Shown here piece after piece: positions 1 to 9,279 of a stretch of 64,000 bases of DNA (positions are counted from its first letter, which is position 1; every line of letters starts with the position of its first letter). The notes under the pieces are model-generated. The model saw only the letters and a list, made by a program, of their open reading frames with translations, had not been told where the DNA came from and did not search any database. The translations under genes were made by a program, and so were the position numbers. This DNA is from an uncultured Clostridia bacterium (GTDB lineage: Bacteria; Bacillota; Clostridia; Christensenellales; CAG-138): assembly GCA_944366945.1 (NCBI GenBank), contig CALVWJ010000005.1:62001-126000 (forward strand), in the 5' to 3' direction.

Positions 1-383
1 CGGACTTGGCCGTTGCGTTTCTATGGTACCGCCCCTTTCGGCAACACTTTTTGGATTGCCGAAAAAACTTGGATTTGAAGCCGCAGTTGCGGGGCACTTC
101 TATCGCCTTTAAAAAATCCCCATGCGGCAAATTCTCCTTGGCATGGCATTCTACGATGGGATCATGCGAATCTCCAATGCCTGCTCATGTTTTGCAAGCC
201 TTCCATGGGTGAGCCCTGCCAGAACGCATATCTGCAAAAGCTTTTTCTTCCACGCAAATCCCGGCGCTTTTTAGGCTTTTTCTCCAATTGCAAAATCTTT
301 TTTAGGGCTCTTTACTTTTTATTTGTTCTAGGATATGATAGTTCGGGTCTGGATGGGTCAGTCTAAGGCAGGAGGAAAAAGCC
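1..383. other. Upstream non-coding stretch
   Basis: No open frame here has a ribosome binding site or a recognisable product. The last 60 bases carry a possible minus-10 (GATATGAT near 334) and a GGAGG ribosome binding site at 371-375 that serves the gene starting at 384. The rest looks like ordinary spacer; it could be the tail of a gene beginning before the window, but nothing supports that. Confidence 0.4.
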
Positions 384-1805
384 ATGAACCAATTCTATGA
401 TACGATCATCGTCGGTGCAGGCCCGGCGGGCATTTTCACCGCGCTTGAGTTGATGAAGCACGATGCAAGCAAAAAAGTCCTGCTGATGGACAGCGGCCGG
501 GCTATTTCCGAGCGTAAATGCCCCGCGCGCATCACGGGTAAATGCGTGGGGTGCACGCCCTGCGCCATCATGAGCGGCTGGGCGGGCGCAGGCGCATTTT
601 CGGATGGAAAGCTTTCCCTCTCCCACGAGGTGGGCGGCAACATCACAAAATACATTCCCGAAGCGGAGGCACAGGCGCTCATTGACTATGCGGATTCCGT
701 TTATGTGGGTTTTGGCGCGCCGGATGCGGTGCATGGCCGCGGAGACCCCAAGGTTGCGGAGATCGCCTATGAAGCAAGCCGCCATAACATTCACCTGGTG
801 CGCTGCCCCGTGCGCCATATGGGCACGGAGTATTCAGCCATCGTGCTCGAAAACATGTATAAATGGCTGATGGAGCATGAAACCTTCACCTTCATGGGCG
901 GCACCACGGCAGAGCATGTGATCCTGGAGGATGGGCGCGCAGCCGGCGTGCATTACCGTTCCGGCGCGGAAGAAGGCGACCTTTTCGGGGAACACATCGT
1001 CATTGCTCCGGGCCGCGGCGGCGCGCAGTGGCTGCAAAATGAGGGCAAACGCCTGGGCCTTTCGCTTTCCAACAACGAGGTGGACATCGGCGTGCGCGTG
1101 GAGGTCCCCAATTCCATCATGGACCATCTCACGCAGCACCTTTATGAGGCAAAGCTCGTTTATTATGCGGACACGTTTGAAAACAAGGTGCGCACGTTCT
1201 GCATGAACCCGGGCGGCATCGTGAGCGAGGAGCACTATGAAGGCGGCATCGCCGTGGTAAACGGCCACAGCTACCACGACGCGAACCTCCGCACGGAAAA
1301 CACGAATTTTGCCGTGCTGGTAAGCACGCATTTCACCAAGCCCTTCGATGAGCCGATCAAGTACGGCAACTATATTGCACAGCTTGGCAACATGCTCACC
1401 GGCGGCGGTGTGATGGTGCAGCGCCTGGGCGACCTTCTGCTCGGCCGCCGCACGGATGCTTCCCGCCTTGCAAAATCCACCACGCGTCCAACGCTTACGA
1501 CCGCCGTGCCGGGCGACCTTTCCTTTGTTCTGCCGCACCGGCACCTCACGAGCGTGATCGAAGCCCTGCGCGCCTTCGATAAGCTCGCCCCGGGCCTCTA
1601 CTCCCGCAACACGCTTCTTTACGGCGTGGAAGTGAAATTCTACTCCTGCAAGCTCGAGGTAGACAACCGCTTCCGCACCGCCGTGCCGGGCCTCTATGCG
1701 ATTGGCGATGGCGCCGGCATCACGCGCGGGCTGATGCAGGCAAGCGTCACAGGCGTGATCGTTGCGAGGGACATTCTTGGCAACGGAGACGGCAAATCGG
1801 CTTAA
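384..1805 (+). CDS. FAD-dependent oxidoreductase (COG2509-like)
   Basis: A 473-residue flavoprotein. The N-terminus has a Rossmann FAD-binding loop (GAGPAGIFTALE, residues 12-23). It is followed by a cysteine-rich stretch (CPARITGKCVGCTPC) and the WAGAGAFSDGKL signature of the uncharacterised FAD-dependent dehydrogenase family. The C-terminus has the second flavin contact (GLYAIGDGAGITRG). Length fits the family. The start is set by GGAGGAAAAAGCC directly upstream. The substrate is unknown for this family, and no neighbour suggests one because the gene stands alone between two spacers. A cytoplasmic redox role is inferred from the fold only. Confidence 0.85.
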   Translation: MNQFYDTIIVGAGPAGIFTALELMKHDASKKVLLMDSGRAISERKCPARITGKCVGCTPCAIMSGWAGAGAFSDGKLSLSHEVGGNITKYIPEAEAQALIDYADSVYVGFGAPDAVHGRGDPKVAEIAYEASRHNIHLVRCPVRHMGTEYSAIVLENMYKWLMEHETFTFMGGTTAEHVILEDGRAAGVHYRSGAEEGDLFGEHIVIAPGRGGAQWLQNEGKRLGLSLSNNEVDIGVRVEVPNSIMDHLTQHLYEAKLVYYADTFENKVRTFCMNPGGIVSEEHYEGGIAVVNGHSYHDANLRTENTNFAVLVSTHFTKPFDEPIKYGNYIAQLGNMLTGGGVMVQRLGDLLLGRRTDASRLAKSTTRPTLTTAVPGDLSFVLPHRHLTSVIEALRAFDKLAPGLYSRNTLLYGVEVKFYSCKLEVDNRFRTAVPGLYAIGDGAGITRGLMQASVTGVIVARDILGNGDGKSA

Positions 1806-2433
1806 AGTGTGTGCGCATAAAGCCCTTTGGAGAACGTGATGCAAGGCTTCTTCTCGCGTTGAAAGCCTGCTTTTGCACACCGGATGCAGGCTGAGCTAGA
1901 CGTTGGGAAGCCTGCCTGGGCTTTGGCCTTTCCAATTCCATAGCTTTACAGTCGGCCACAAGCAGCTTTTGAAGAAGTGGCCTTGCACCAAAGGCGCAGT
2001 TAGGGATCCGTGTGCGGAAGCCCTTGGCTCCGCAGGGTTTTTGCGGATTTGCCGCGCATGTTGCCTAATCCGCGCAAGGCCTTTAGGGGCTGTGACCCCG
2101 AACCTTTGGGATTTTCAACAGACCCGAAGAAATGGCGAAGAAGTGGCGCAATGCCACTTCTTTAAGTTTTGCCCCTATTTTTCAGCTTCAGCACAGGCGG
2201 TAAACTGCAGGGAAAGGAATCCTGTGGGGATTACATACAGGCGCAAGGATACTCCATTGGGCGGAGCTCCCCTGCAGCGTTCCTTTATGCGCCCAAATGA
2301 ACGCGGTTTATCCGTTTTTTGTTTTTTAGGAATGCGCTGCATTTCTTTGGGGTTGAGCAACGCGGCGGCTTATCCCTCGCAAACGCGCAAAAACCCTATA
2401 GCTCCCTGCAAAGGGGTTCACCGCTTTTTAGCT
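1806..2433. other. 628-bp spacer with a strong hairpin
   Basis: No supported gene. A perfect 10-bp stem (AAGAAGTGGC / GCCACTTCTT, five-base loop) lies at 2138-2162 and is followed by a partly T-rich stretch, so it may end transcripts from either side. The segment around 2030-2055 contains, on the minus strand, the phrase AATCCGCAAAAACCCTGC, which recurs in other spacers of this window. Confidence 0.4.
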
Positions 2434-2697
2434 TTATTCCTCTACGATCTCCGCGCGAAACACGTTGATGGTATCCGCGTCCGGGCAGCAGAAGGTGGCA
2501 CAGCCCTTAGGCTGGCCCGGGATGCTCCCGCCATAGCGGAGGATATCCACAAATGGAAACGCCACATGCATGGCCATAGGGCAAAGCTTACCGCGCTCGG
2601 TATCAAAATCGAAGCTATCCCCAACCCGGTGGCCGCGATGGCAGGGCCTCTCGCCCTTTCGTTCGATCAACGTAATGCGGATTCTTGGTCTGCGCAT
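2434..2697 (-). CDS. TIGR04076-like small protein
   Basis: An 87-residue protein starting MRRPRIRITLIERKGERPCH. It resembles the TIGR04076 family of small cysteine-containing proteins: an N-terminal beta strand with a Cys-His pair, a central CPMAMHVAFPFVDILRYGG block, a CCPD near the C-terminus, and a final strand VFRAEIVEE. The start is placed at 2697 because AAAGGAG lies eight bases upstream; a longer frame beginning at 2721 lacks a ribosome site. It follows the ferredoxin gene by 33 bp on the same strand, so the two are probably co-transcribed. Function is unknown; the conserved cysteines hint at metal or redox chemistry. Confidence 0.65.
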   Translation of the reverse strand: MRRPRIRITLIERKGERPCHRGHRVGDSFDFDTERGKLCPMAMHVAFPFVDILRYGGSIPGQPKGCATFCCPDADTINVFRAEIVEE

Positions 2698-2730
2698 AGC
2701 TTTTTCTCCTTTACATTGCAAATATTACCA

Positions 2731-3423
2731 TCAATCGGAAAGGATCCTGCCATCGGAAGAAAGCGTGACCACCTGCCAGGGAATCCACTTGCCGCTTCCC
2801 TGCAGCGCAGCTTTAACCGCCTTTTCGATGCCGCCGCAGCATGGCACTTCCATGCGCACAACCTTAATGCTCTTTATGGTATGGTTGGTTAAGATCGCCT
2901 GCAGCTTTTCGCTGTAATCCACCGGATCGAGTTTGGGGCAGCCGATCAGCGCAACGCGGCCGCGGATAAAGTCCCGGTGAAACGCCGCATAAGCATACGC
3001 GGTGCAATCCGCCGCAACAAGCAGGTGCGCGTTTTCAAAATAGGGCGCGCTGGGTGGAACAAGCCGCAGCTGCACCGGCCATTGCCGCAGCTGCGATTCC
3101 ACGGGTTGCGCGCTGCATGCCGCGCTCTCCTCCGCCGGGCGCACGATAGCTTTCGCCTGCGTGCCGGGACACCCGCAGGGCAGCGGTTCCGCCTGCGCCT
3201 TTTTTACCGCTCCCGCATCATATGCGGCAGCTTCCCGTTCTACAAAGGAAATCGCCCCGGTTGGGCACGCCGGCAGGCAATCCCCAAGCCCATCGCAGAA
3301 GTCCTCCCGCATCAACCGGGCCTTTCCATCCATCATGGCGATCGCCCCCTCATGGCAGGCTGCCGCACAAAGGCCACAACCGTTGCACCGTTCTTGATCG
3401 ATCTCAATGATTTTGCGGATCAT
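2731..3423 (-). CDS. 4Fe-4S ferredoxin-like protein
   Basis: A 230-residue protein beginning MIRKIIEIDQERCNGCG. Residues 12-60 contain a ferredoxin pair. The first cluster motif is complete (CNGCGLCAAAC). The second reads CDGLGDCLPAC, with leucine where the second cysteine is expected, so that site is irregular. The rest includes further cysteines (CGCPG and CCGG near the C-terminus, in VPCCGGIEKAVKAAL) typical of clostridial ferredoxin proteins found beside Crp/Fnr regulators. The start at 3423 follows AAAGGAGG by seven bases. It is divergent from the Crp-type gene and probably controlled by it. An electron-transfer role is inferred. Confidence 0.8.
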   Translation of the reverse strand: MIRKIIEIDQERCNGCGLCAAACHEGAIAMMDGKARLMREDFCDGLGDCLPACPTGAISFVEREAAAYDAGAVKKAQAEPLPCGCPGTQAKAIVRPAEESAACSAQPVESQLRQWPVQLRLVPPSAPYFENAHLLVAADCTAYAYAAFHRDFIRGRVALIGCPKLDPVDYSEKLQAILTNHTIKSIKVVRMEVPCCGGIEKAVKAALQGSGKWIPWQVVTLSSDGRILSD

Positions 3424-3492
3424 CCATTTGCCCTCCTTTATCGCTTCTTGACTTTTCAAACACATCATACTATACTTCCAGCAATAATTATG

Positions 3493-3507
3493 TTGTTATT
3501 CCAACAA
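3493..3507. promoter_or_regulatory. Candidate Crp/Fnr-type palindrome
   Basis: TTGTT-ATTCC-AACAA is an inverted repeat with five-base arms lying 14 bp before the Crp/Fnr start codon, in the 98-bp region between it and the ferredoxin operon. Crp/Fnr proteins bind short dyads of this type, so autoregulation and control of the ferredoxin operon are plausible but inferred. Confidence 0.4.
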
Positions 3508-3521
3508 AATGAGGTGCAACC

Positions 3522-4193
3522 ATGGAAGCGTCCTTTTTGATGCAAAGCGCGTTGTTCCGCGGCATTTCCCTGGAAGAAGCGGCTGCTGTGCTGCAATGCC
3601 TGCAGGCCGTGGAGCGCAGCTATCCCAAAGGCGCGCTGATCTGCCGCCAGGGTGAGCCTGTGCAGGCGGCGGGGCTTCTGCTTTCCGGGGAGGTTCACAT
3701 CGTGCAGGACGACCTTTGGGGAAAGGAGAGCATCCTCTCCCGCGTCGGTCCGGGCGAGCTTTTCTCGGAAGCTTATGCGGCCGTGCCCGGTACGGTTTCG
3801 CTTGTAAATGCCATAGCCGCCCGGGAAAGCCGCGTACTGCTGCTGAGCGTCGCACGCGCCATGCAGCCCTGTGCGCATGCCTGCCCGTTCCATGGGCAGC
3901 TCGTGCGCAATTTTCTTGCCTGCATGGCGGAAAAGAACCTGCGCCTTGCCCAAAAGATTACGCATACCTTACCCAAGACCATTCGGGGCAGGGTGCTTTC
4001 CTACCTTTCCGCAGAAGCCATCCGGCAGGGTGGACGCAGTTTCACGATCCCGTTTTCCCGCCAACAGCTTGCGGATTATCTCTGTGTAGAACGAAGCGCC
4101 CTTTCCGCAGAACTGAGCAAAATGCGGCAGGACGGGCTCATTGATTTTCACAAAAGCGCGTTTTCCTTAAAAGTGCAGCACATGGAATATTAA
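3522..4193 (+). CDS. Crp/Fnr-family transcriptional regulator
   Basis: A 223-residue regulator. Residues 10-115 form the cyclic-nucleotide-type beta-roll sensor (KGALICRQGEPVQAAGLLLSG). A dimer helix follows, then a C-terminal winged helix-turn-helix (FSRQQLADYLCVERSALSAE, about residues 180-200). Residues 127-140 contain two cysteines (MQPCAHACPFH), which could act as redox or cluster ligands. No N-terminal Fnr cysteine cluster is present, so oxygen sensing like Fnr is not supported. It is divergent from the ferredoxin/TIGR04076 operon. In Clostridia such pairs often respond to nitrosative or redox stress; that role is inferred. Confidence 0.87.
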   Translation: MEASFLMQSALFRGISLEEAAAVLQCLQAVERSYPKGALICRQGEPVQAAGLLLSGEVHIVQDDLWGKESILSRVGPGELFSEAYAAVPGTVSLVNAIAARESRVLLLSVARAMQPCAHACPFHGQLVRNFLACMAEKNLRLAQKITHTLPKTIRGRVLSYLSAEAIRQGGRSFTIPFSRQQLADYLCVERSALSAELSKMRQDGLIDFHKSAFSLKVQHMEY

Positions 4194-4914
4194 AAGGCAA
4201 CCTTGGGGTTTGGAAAAGCTTACACCACTTTTTCTGGATTCCCCGGCTTTCTTGCGCCGGAGCTGCGATTGGGGAACCATGGGAGGCTTTGCTACCCAAA
4301 GCTTATTTCGGATTTGCCAAACTCCCCAAACCCTAAAGCGTTTTTCGCCAGGATGAGGCAACCTCGAGGCTGCCTTGCTTCATGTATTGGGCTGCACAAA
4401 GCGAATTGCCCGAAAAGGGCGGAGGCATGCCTGCCCCATGGCGTGCGGCAATCCGCAAAAGCCTTGCAGCGCCCTGCCGGAAATCATGAAAGCCCAAGGA
4501 AGCGTCCGCAGGCGGCGCCCTAAAGGCTGCACTTAGGCTTCTTGAGCAGCGGCAGCCCGCAGGCGCGGGGAATAAAGCGGAAATGCCCCTCTTAGGCAAA
4601 TCTTGCAAATAAGCTGTGCCGCTTGGGTTTTGTAACCTTAAAAAGGGAATGGCAGCGCCGGCCCGCTGCGTTTTGCGCCCGAAAATGCAAACGGAACAGC
4701 GAGCGCAAATGCCCGAACCGGCAAGTTCACACGGGCTTAAACTTGAAGCAAATGCCTCCTTCTGGATGTGCCAAACATGCAAAGCCCTGTGCTGCGGCAG
4801 ATGGCACACCATTCCATCCGTGCCAAAAGCACAGAAAACGCGCACGGCCCTCCGTTTCCCCGGCAACCAAAAGGCGGCCCGAAGGCCGCCTAGCCTGCAA
4901 GGGCTGCGCCCGCC
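4194..4914. other. 720-bp spacer without supported gene
   Basis: Several frames stay open because of high GC, but none has a ribosome binding site or a recognisable protein. The phrase AATCCGCAAAAGCCTTGC near 4450 matches a motif seen in other spacers. The right end holds the terminator of the gene ending at 4915. Confidence 0.4.
4871..4890 (-). terminator. Rho-independent terminator of the GIN-domain gene
   Basis: Read on the minus strand this is AGGCGGCC-TTCG-GGCCGCCT followed by a short T run. It is a GC-rich stem with a UUCG-type tetraloop, 25 bp after the stop codon at 4915. Confidence 0.75.
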
Positions 4915-5709
4915 CTATGCGCCAGGGAAATGCTCGGATTTCTGCGAAACGGATCCAAGGCCGCTGATGGATTGCGTCACAACCGGCGTGCCGTAATATT
5001 CAATGCTGCCGATACCGGAGACTTTCGCTTCAAGCTCATCCACAACGGAAATGACCATATCACCCGCGCCGGAGATCTTCGCCTCGAGCGCATTGCAGAT
5101 AAGGCCTGCCCCTTCGATGCTGCCTGCGCCGGAGATATGAAGGCTCGCCCGATCCACAGCACCATAAAGCGTAAACATCCCTGCGCCCGAAATCCTGGCT
5201 TCAAAATCGCTTCCATAGAGGTTGCTCACGCTCCCGGAAGCCGCACCGCTTACGTTGAGCGCCAACGCCCCGGGCGCGTCGTTTGCGTCAATTGCAACCT
5301 CATAACCGCCGGAAAGATCCACCTCGTTGAACAGCGCATGAATCGTCAATTCAAAGCGCTCGGTTTGTATGTTAAGCGCCCGCGCCGGCGCAACACGCAG
5401 GATGCCATTGCGCACAGTGATCGCAAAGCCATAATCCAGCAAATCCCTGCTGACAACAGCCTCCACCGAAGGCGCATCAGAATACACGATGTTGATCGCC
5501 ACGTTCTCCGAATTGGTAAAGGTCATGTTCGCGATTTCGATGCGGTAAACCTGCTGTGCATCGGGCGCCGCCGAAAGCGTGGTATAATCGTTTGAAAGGG
5601 TCACATGCCGCGGAAACAGCGCAAGGGAAAAGCAGCCGCTGCCCGCCAGCATCCAGGCAAGCACCAGCGCGCACACAAGCGCAAAACGCAACATCCTTTT
5701 CCCGCTCAT
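4915..5709 (-). CDS. GIN-domain (DUF2807) envelope protein
   Basis: A 264-residue exported protein. Residues 6-27 form a hydrophobic signal ending AGSGC, a poor lipobox, so lipid attachment is possible but uncertain. The rest is a putative auto-transporter adhesin head-like (DUF2807/GIN) domain. It shows the repeated beta-helix turns typical of that fold: NVSGAASGS, RISGAGMF, HISGAGSIEG, KISGAGDM, KVSGIGSI, SISGLGSV. It overlaps the preceding NlpC/P60 gene by four bases (ATGA), so the two are translationally coupled and probably act together outside the membrane. Ligand and function are unknown. Confidence 0.8.
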   Translation of the reverse strand: MSGKRMLRFALVCALVLAWMLAGSGCFSLALFPRHVTLSNDYTTLSAAPDAQQVYRIEIANMTFTNSENVAINIVYSDAPSVEAVVSRDLLDYGFAITVRNGILRVAPARALNIQTERFELTIHALFNEVDLSGGYEVAIDANDAPGALALNVSGAASGSVSNLYGSDFEARISGAGMFTLYGAVDRASLHISGAGSIEGAGLICNALEAKISGAGDMVISVVDELEAKVSGIGSIEYYGTPVVTQSISGLGSVSQKSEHFPGA

Positions 5710-6419
5710 TCCGTTTCCCCCTGCTCTTCATAATAATTTGGCCTGCGCGCATAGCGGAACACATCCCCAGCGCGCGTTACCACCACATTATCAAACCCGG
5801 CGGCGCAATGGGCAAACACGGGCGTTCCATCCTCGCAAAAGCCGATGCAGATGCCAATATGGTTTCCTTGATTGGTAGGATATGCATTCTGGAACACGAA
5901 ATCCCCTACGCGCAAATCCTTCCAGGCAATTCCTGTTGTGCGATCCCACTGCGTCCAGGTGCCCATGCCGATCTTATCTTCCACCTCGGCCGCACTGAGC
6001 CCCTGCTGGATGAAGCACCACGCAACGAAGCCGGAGCAATCGAGCCCATATGGCTTCATCGTGCCCGTGCTCTCGCTGCCCGCGCCCGTGACTTCCCGGA
6101 TTTCTCCCCAGGCTGGGTCTTCACCCACGGCGCTGCTTTTCCCGCCCCAGAAATAGCGCACCTTTCCCACAAGGCTTATGGCATCCTCCGCAACGGCAAG
6201 GCGCTGCGCATCCGTTTCAACTTCCGCACCGCGCAGGAACGCATAATCGATCTCCTCTGCGCTCAGCGGAACGTATTCCGCCCGCTTCACTGCACGCTCG
6301 ATGGCCTGCGCGCCAAAGAACAAGCCCGCTAAAACGCCAACTGCGAGCACGAGCACCAGAAGCCGCCGCGCGCGCGGGGCAAGCCGCCTCTTCTTTTTCG
6401 TTTCAACTTTCGTATTCAT
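5706..6419 (-). CDS. NlpC/P60-family cell-wall hydrolase
   Basis: A 237-residue protein with a basic N-terminus and one membrane segment (about residues 20-40), then an extracellular NlpC/P60 cysteine peptidase domain. The likely catalytic Cys128 lies in GLDCSGFV and His187 in GNHIGIC; His204 (FAHCAAG) is a further candidate polar residue. Family members cut peptide stems of peptidoglycan, usually at D-Glu-diamino acid bonds. Here there are no SH3 or LysM targeting domains, and the transmembrane anchor holds the enzyme at the membrane. It is the first gene of a two-gene operon with the GIN-domain protein. Confidence 0.82.
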   Translation of the reverse strand: MNTKVETKKKRRLAPRARRLLVLVLAVGVLAGLFFGAQAIERAVKRAEYVPLSAEEIDYAFLRGAEVETDAQRLAVAEDAISLVGKVRYFWGGKSSAVGEDPAWGEIREVTGAGSESTGTMKPYGLDCSGFVAWCFIQQGLSAAEVEDKIGMGTWTQWDRTTGIAWKDLRVGDFVFQNAYPTNQGNHIGICIGFCEDGTPVFAHCAAGFDNVVVTRAGDVFRYARRPNYYEEQGETE

Positions 6420-6436
6420 AGGTTGTATGGTAAAGC

Positions 6437-6464
6437 ATTTCGCCGCCCATTACAAGGCGGCGAA
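6437..6464. terminator. Stem-loop between yhaM and NlpC/P60 gene
   Basis: TTCGCCGCC and GGCGGCGAA form a strong nine-base-pair stem around a seven-base loop. Neither side has a clear U tract immediately after the stem, so termination of yhaM transcripts is possible but weakly supported. Confidence 0.45.
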
Positions 6465-6501
6465 GATTAAAAAAAGATGAATTTGTTCTAATCCGCTCGG
6501 G

Positions 6502-7476
6502 TCATGCATGCCCGTGCTTGTAAAGCTGCCGGTTGTCAAGCGCCCATTGCCGCTCGGAAAAGCCGCCTTCGGGCACGTTGGCAAGCGCGTCAAACATCTC
6601 AAACAGCTTGGAGTCCAGCACGTCGACCTGGCTTACGATTTCCGCTTCCGGGAACATGGGCGAACGCGGCGAGCCAAATTCCGGCATGCCGTGATGCGCA
6701 AGGAGCATATGCTCAAGCAGCATGGTGGTGTGTTCATTGGTCATCAGCTCCGCCGCAGCGCGCTCCACCATTGCTACGCCCATATTGATATGCCCAAGAA
6801 GCTGCCCCTTTGCGCTGTACGCGCTCGCAAGGCCGATGTTCCCCACGGTCAGCTCCTGGGTTTTGGCGATGTCATGCAGAATGATGCCCGCATAAACAAG
6901 CTCCTCGGAAAGGGCTGGATACAGCGGCTTATAAATGGCGCAGACTGCCTTTGCCGCTTTGAGCATGGTGGAGGTATGGTATAAAAGCCCGCCGCGCATG
7001 GCATGATGCAGCTTGAGCGCAGCAGGGTAGCGCAGCAGCGCCTCGCGGTTCTCGCGCAGGATGTATTGCGTAAGCATCCGCAAATCCTCATCCTGGAAGC
7101 CCTGCGCGCATTGATAGAGCGCGTCGTACATCTCCTCGGGCGCATAAGGGGCGCAGGGCACAAGCTCCGCCATATCCACCGCCTCATCCGCCCGAATGTT
7201 GCGGATGCGGTCGATCTTGAGCTGCTCCTCCTCCTTCCAGAGGTTGATGGTGGCGCGCACTTTGATAACGGTATCGGCCTCATAGGTGCCATGCTGCTCC
7301 GGCGCATAATCCCAAAGCTTGGCGGCGCATTCCCCGCCTGCATCCGCGAGGATAAAATCAAGATAGTTGCTGCCCTTGACGTTGCTTTTTTGCGCAACGC
7401 TCTTGATGATGCAGTACCCTTCCACCTGGTTCGTTGTGGCGTTATGGATTTTCGAAAGCAGATGCATCCTGCCCAT
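6502..7476 (-). CDS. yhaM: 3'-5' exoribonuclease YhaM
   Basis: A 324-residue protein with the two-domain plan of YhaM. An N-terminal OB fold spans about residues 12-90. An HD phosphohydrolase domain follows, with HH (residue 156 area), HDIAK (about 202-206), a later GHINMG, and AHHG. The family degrades RNA, and single-stranded DNA, from the 3' end with metal ions. Usual length is about 310-320. The start follows CGGAGG by five bases. The minus-strand promoter upstream has an extended minus-10 (TGGTATAAT, 7514-7522). Confidence 0.9.
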   Translation of the reverse strand: MGRMHLLSKIHNATTNQVEGYCIIKSVAQKSNVKGSNYLDFILADAGGECAAKLWDYAPEQHGTYEADTVIKVRATINLWKEEEQLKIDRIRNIRADEAVDMAELVPCAPYAPEEMYDALYQCAQGFQDEDLRMLTQYILRENREALLRYPAALKLHHAMRGGLLYHTSTMLKAAKAVCAIYKPLYPALSEELVYAGIILHDIAKTQELTVGNIGLASAYSAKGQLLGHINMGVAMVERAAAELMTNEHTTMLLEHMLLAHHGMPEFGSPRSPMFPEAEIVSQVDVLDSKLFEMFDALANVPEGGFSERQWALDNRQLYKHGHA

Positions 7477-7513
7477 GGGGATTCCTCCGTTCGCATGTTC
7501 TATGACGTTTTTT

Positions 7514-7543
7514 ATTATACCAGATGGACGCTGGCTGCGCCAA
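7514..7543 (-). promoter_or_regulatory. yhaM promoter
   Basis: On the minus strand TTGGCG is separated by 18 bases from TATAAT, which is preceded by TGG (extended minus-10). This lies 38-67 bases upstream of the yhaM start codon. Confidence 0.6.
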
Positions 7544-7550
7544 TGGGAAT

Positions 7551-9185
7551 CTAACGCCGCGCTGTCCGTGCCGCGAGCGCTGCAGCCACAAGCCCAACAA
7601 ACAGCGGGTGCGGCTTATCCGGCCTGGATTGGAATTCCGGGTGGAACTGCACGCCGATATAGAACGGATGATCCGGAAGCTCCACAATTTCCACAAGGTC
7701 ACGCTGCGGATTGCAGCCGGAAAGCACCATTCCCGCGCCCTCGAATGCTGCTCGGAATGCATTGTTGAACTCATAGCGATGGCGGTGCCGCTCGCGCACC
7801 AAAGGCTTTCCGTAAAGCCGGGCTGCGAGCGTGTTCGGCGCAAGGACGCAATCGTAACCGCCCAGGCGCAGCGTGCCCCCGATCTTCATGGCACCGCTTT
7901 CTGCATCCACATTCTGGCGCTGGTCCTCCATCAAATCGATCACAGGATACTGCGTTTTCGGATCGACCTCCGAGGAGTTGGCGTCCGCATACCCGAGCAC
8001 GTTGCGGGCATATTCCACAACGGCCATCTGCATGCCGAGGCAGATGCCCAGAAGCGGAACCCTGTTTTCCCTCGCGTAACGCGCCGCAGCGATCTTGCCT
8101 TCAAGCCCCCGCGTGCCAAAGCCGCCCGGGATAAGGATGCCATCCGCCGCTCCAAGCAGCGCAGCGGCATTCTCTGCCTGCACATCTTCCGCTTGCACCA
8201 TTGCAATCTTCACCCGGGTATCGTTTGCGATCCCCGCATGTTTTAATGACTCTACGATGCTCAAATAAGCATCCTGCAGCTGCACATATTTTCCCACAAG
8301 CGCGATCCTGCATTCCTTTTGCGGGAACTGCTCCCGATGCACCATTTCGCGCCAGGCAGCAAGCGCGGGTTCACGCTGCGCAAGGCCGAGCTTCCTGCAT
8401 ATGGCGCGGCAGAGCCCCTCCTCCTCCAGCAGCAAAGGCACGGCATACAGCGACGGGGCATTGAGGTTTTGGATCACGCAATCCGCATCCACATTGCAGA
8501 AGCGCGCGATTTTTTCCCGCATCTCTTTGGGCACCGGCATTTCGCTGCGGCAAACGAGAATGTCCGGCTGGATGCCGATGGAGAGCAACTCCTTCACACT
8601 ATGCTGCGTCGGCTTGGATTTCAGCTCGCCTGCCGCGTGCAGATAGGGTATGAGCGTTACATGCACAAACACGCTATGCTGCGCGCCCACGCTCCAGCGC
8701 AGCTGGCGGATGGCCTCAAGGAATGGCTGCCCTTCGATATCCCCTACCGTGCCGCCAATCTCCACGATCAGCACATCCGGGTTTGTGCGCTGCGCCGCGC
8801 GCAGGATGCGCGCCGTGATCTCATCCGTGATATGCGGGATGATCTGCACCGTGCCGCCATGGTAGCCGCCCGCCCGTTCCCGCTCGATGACGGTTTGGTA
8901 AATCTGCCCGGAAGTAGCGTTGTTATCCCGGGAAAGCGTTTCATCGATAAAGCGTTCATAATGGCCGATGTCGAGGTCCGTTTCCGCGCCATCGTCGGTC
9001 ACATACACTTCCCCATGCTGGTAGGGGTTCATCGTGCCGGGATCCACGTTGAGGTAAGGATCGAGCTTGCACACGGAAACGCTGTACCCTCTGCATTTAA
9101 GCAGGCGCCCCAGCGCCGCAGCCGTGATCCCCTTGCCCAGCGAAGAAACAACGCCGCCAGTAATAAATACAAATTTCGTTGCCAT
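7551..9185 (-). CDS. pyrG: CTP synthase
   Basis: A 544-residue CTP synthase, which converts UTP, ATP and glutamine to CTP in the cytoplasm. The N-terminal synthetase domain begins [19 protein letters not shown] with its P-loop. The C-terminal glutamine amidotransferase domain has the nucleophile in LLGICLGMQ and the catalytic His/Glu in QFHPEFQ. Length matches the family (about 535-550). The start at 9185 follows GGGAGG; an upstream in-frame ATG at 9263 would lie inside the attenuator hairpin region and is rejected. Expression is probably controlled by the leader upstream. Confidence 0.96.
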   Translation of the reverse strand: MATKFVFITGGVVSSLGKGITAAALGRLLKCRGYSVSVCKLDPYLNVDPGTMNPYQHGEVYVTDDGAETDLDIGHYERFIDETLSRDNNATSGQIYQTVIERERAGGYHGGTVQIIPHITDEITARILRAAQRTNPDVLIVEIGGTVGDIEGQPFLEAIRQLRWSVGAQHSVFVHVTLIPYLHAAGELKSKPTQHSVKELLSIGIQPDILVCRSEMPVPKEMREKIARFCNVDADCVIQNLNAPSLYAVPLLLEEEGLCRAICRKLGLAQREPALAAWREMVHREQFPQKECRIALVGKYVQLQDAYLSIVESLKHAGIANDTRVKIAMVQAEDVQAENAAALLGAADGILIPGGFGTRGLEGKIAAARYARENRVPLLGICLGMQMAVVEYARNVLGYADANSSEVDPKTQYPVIDLMEDQRQNVDAESGAMKIGGTLRLGGYDCVLAPNTLAARLYGKPLVRERHRHRYEFNNAFRAAFEGAGMVLSGCNPQRDLVEIVELPDHPFYIGVQFHPEFQSRPDKPHPLFVGLVAAALAARTARR

Positions 9186-9213
9186 ACTGTCCTCCCAATT
9201 CAAAATCGGATTC

Positions 9214-9274
9214 AAAAAATAAAAAACGAGCGGCTCAAAAGGAGTCGCTCGCTGCTTTTTCAAACAAGGTGCCC
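9214..9274 (-). promoter_or_regulatory. pyrG leader: CTP-sensing attenuator
   Basis: The predicted transcript starts GGGCACC at 9274 and forms a hairpin (CGAGCG...CGCTCG, 9227-9251). Its loop-side strand carries the pyrimidine block CUCCUUUU, and a long U tract follows (9214-9226). This matches the layout of the Bacillus subtilis pyrG leader, where low CTP makes polymerase stutter extra Gs that pair with the pyrimidine block and prevent termination. Operation here is inferred from layout. Confidence 0.7.
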
Positions 9275-9279
9275 TTATA

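Noticed and set aside
834..1880. Long open frame on the minus strand opposite the oxidoreductase
   Set aside because: It mirrors the codon structure of the real gene in a GC-rich genome, has no ribosome site and no recognisable domain.
1903..2892. 329-codon plus-strand frame spanning a spacer and the TIGR04076 and ferredoxin genes
   Set aside because: Runs antisense over two supported genes and has no ribosome site.
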